A DNA stretch of 14,694 nt. Source: an uncultured Gammaproteobacteria bacterium (lineage in GTDB: Bacteria; Pseudomonadota; Gammaproteobacteria; Pseudomonadales; UBA5518). The notes beneath the pieces are model-generated. The model ran no database searches. It was not told the DNA's origin and saw nothing but the letters and a program-made list of their open reading frames with translations. Numbering within the stretch: position 1 is the stretch's first letter; every line of letters starts with the position of its first letter. The DNA lies in the NCBI GenBank assembly GCA_903921135.1, contig CAIXOY010000572.1, positions 1 to 14,694 of the forward strand, written 5' to 3'. Position numbers and translations under genes: made by a program. Below are positions 13,767 through 14,694 of the stretch, in pieces.

Positions 13767-14694
13767 GAAGAACGCGACCTTCCGGCAGCTGCGGGTGTTC
13801 TCCGAGGTGGCGCGGCACCTGAGCTTCGTGCGGGCTGCGCAGGCCCTGCACCTCACGCCGCCCGCCGTGACCATGCAGGTGAAAGAACTCGAGGGGCATG
13901 TGGGCCTGCCCCTCTTCGAACGCAACGGCCGCAAGGTGAGCCTCACCACGGCGGGCGAGTACATGCTGGTCTATGCGCGCCGTGTGCTCGCCACTCTGAA
14001 AGACGCGGAAGACGCTGCGGCACGCCTGCAGAACCTCGAGCAGGGCAGCATCACCATCGGCATGGTGAGCACCGCGAAATACCTGATGCCCTGGCTGCTC
14101 GCCGCTTTCCGGGCCGAGCACCCCGGCATCGAGATCAAGCTTGCGGTCGGCAACCGCGAGCAACTCGTGAAGATGCTGCAGGAGAACGAGATCGATCTGG
14201 CGATCATGGGGCGCCCGCCCAAAGAGGTGGCCACCCGCGCCGAGCCCTTCGCCGCGCACCCGCACGTCTTCGTCGCGCCCCCCGACCACCCCTTGCTCGA
14301 GGGTGGGCCGCACAGCGTCGAGGCGCTACGCCCCTTCGGTTTCATCCTCCGTGAGCCGGGCTCGGGCACGCGTGCCGCGATGGCGAATTTCTTCGCGGAC
14401 CACGGCTTCGAGCCGCGCATCAGCATGGAGATGGCGAGCAACGAGACCATCAAGCAGGCGGTGATGGCGGGGCTTGGTTTGAGCTTTCTCTCGCTGCACA
14501 CCATCGGGCTCGAGCTGCAGCACCAGCTGGTGGCCGTGCTCTCGGTGCAGGGCACGCCGGTGGTGCGTGCGTGGAACTGCGTGCACACGCTCTCGAAGAT
14601 GCTCTCGCCTGCGGCGGAGGCCTTCCGCCTGTTCGTGCTGCGCCACGGCGAGGCTTCGCTGTCGGCGCAGTTCGCGCGCTACTTGCCTGAAGCC
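13765..14694 (+). CDS. cbbR: LysR-family regulator CbbR, 3' end outside the window
   Basis: Activates the divergent cbb operon, in studied species in response to metabolites such as RuBP or NADPH. An open frame of 310 codons runs from the ATG at 13765 to the window edge without a stop. It has the normal CbbR length, so at most a few residues are missing. Residues 1-60 form the winged helix-turn-helix: FRQLRVFSEVARHLSFVRAAQALHLTPPAVTMQVKELEGHVG has the CbbR-typical SFVRAA and LHLTPPAVTMQVKELE. The effector domain (about 92-300) has GSITIGMVSTAKYLMPWLL, IKLAVGNREQLVKMLQENEIDLAIMGRPP and ILREPGSGTR, which are hallmarks of CbbR. No classical ribosome site is visible; the nearby bases are the second dyad, so translation may be modest. 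Gene position divergent from cbbL supports the call. Confidence 0.94.
   Translation, partial: MKNATFRQLRVFSEVARHLSFVRAAQALHLTPPAVTMQVKELEGHVGLPLFERNGRKVSLTTAGEYMLVYARRVLATLKDAEDAAARLQNLEQGSITIGMVSTAKYLMPWLLAAFRAEHPGIEIKLAVGNREQLVKMLQENEIDLAIMGRPPKEVATRAEPFAAHPHVFVAPPDHPLLEGGPHSVEALRPFGFILREPGSGTRAAMANFFADHGFEPRISMEMASNETIKQAVMAGLGLSFLSLHTIGLELQHQLVAVLSVQGTPVVRAWNCVHTLSKMLSPAAEAFRLFVLRHGEASLSAQFARYLPEA

Noticed and set aside
1..14694. tRNA, rRNA, CRISPR, insertion sequence or phage signals
   Set aside because: Reading both strands I found no cloverleaf, regular spaced repeats, transposase motif or terminal inverted repeats. Nearly all the DNA is accounted for by ordinary genes.

Overview
The window is high-GC chromosomal DNA from a proteobacterium. 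It is dominated by a Calvin-Benson-Bassham (CBB) carbon-fixation operon of the red-type (form IC) Rubisco class. CbbL and CbbX read most like those of Cupriavidus-type beta- and gammaproteobacteria, and two proteins with outer-membrane character point to a diderm. I cannot fix the genus from sequence alone.

Region 1 (1-2157, all minus strand) is a cell-envelope block. It holds a DUF481-type outer-membrane protein (2157-1162). A probable two-gene unit follows: a small beta-barrel protein (937-212) and, 7 bp downstream, the first 68 codons of an exported patatin-like phospholipase that runs off the left edge. Region 2 (2158-3733) holds a LysR-family regulator on plus, divergent from the DUF481 gene across a spacer rich in CTGG/CCAG half-sites. 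A four-helix membrane protein (DUF6524-like, probable TTG start) converges on it. Region 3 (3734-5236) is a lone Rieske non-heme iron oxygenase alpha subunit on plus. It has its own candidate promoter, and its last 91 bp overlap the end of the cbb operon tail to tail.

Region 4 (5146-13643, minus) is the cbb operon, read as cbbL-cbbS-cbbX-cbbY-fbp-prk-tkt-cbbZ. Every spacer is 49 bp or less, and tkt and cbbZ share a GTGA overlap. CbbL/CbbS fix CO2. Prk makes RuBP. Fbp and Tkt serve regeneration. CbbX removes inhibitory sugar phosphates from Rubisco, CbbY destroys xylulose-1,5-bisphosphate, and CbbZ disposes of 2-phosphoglycolate from the oxygenase reaction. The order matches the Cupriavidus cbbLSXYEFPTZGKA operon minus cbbE and the distal GKA genes. 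Region 5 (13644-14694) is the divergent cbbR gene. Its 121-bp spacer to cbbL carries two clear dyads, one of them over the cbbR start codon.

I see no tRNA, rRNA, CRISPR array, insertion sequence or phage gene, and no gene-free stretch longer than about 225 bp. The main system is known biology. The points worth a second look are the orphan Rieske oxygenase overlapping cbbZ, the dyads around cbbR and the Rieske promoter, the perfect hairpin at the fbp stop codon, and the barrel-phospholipase pair.
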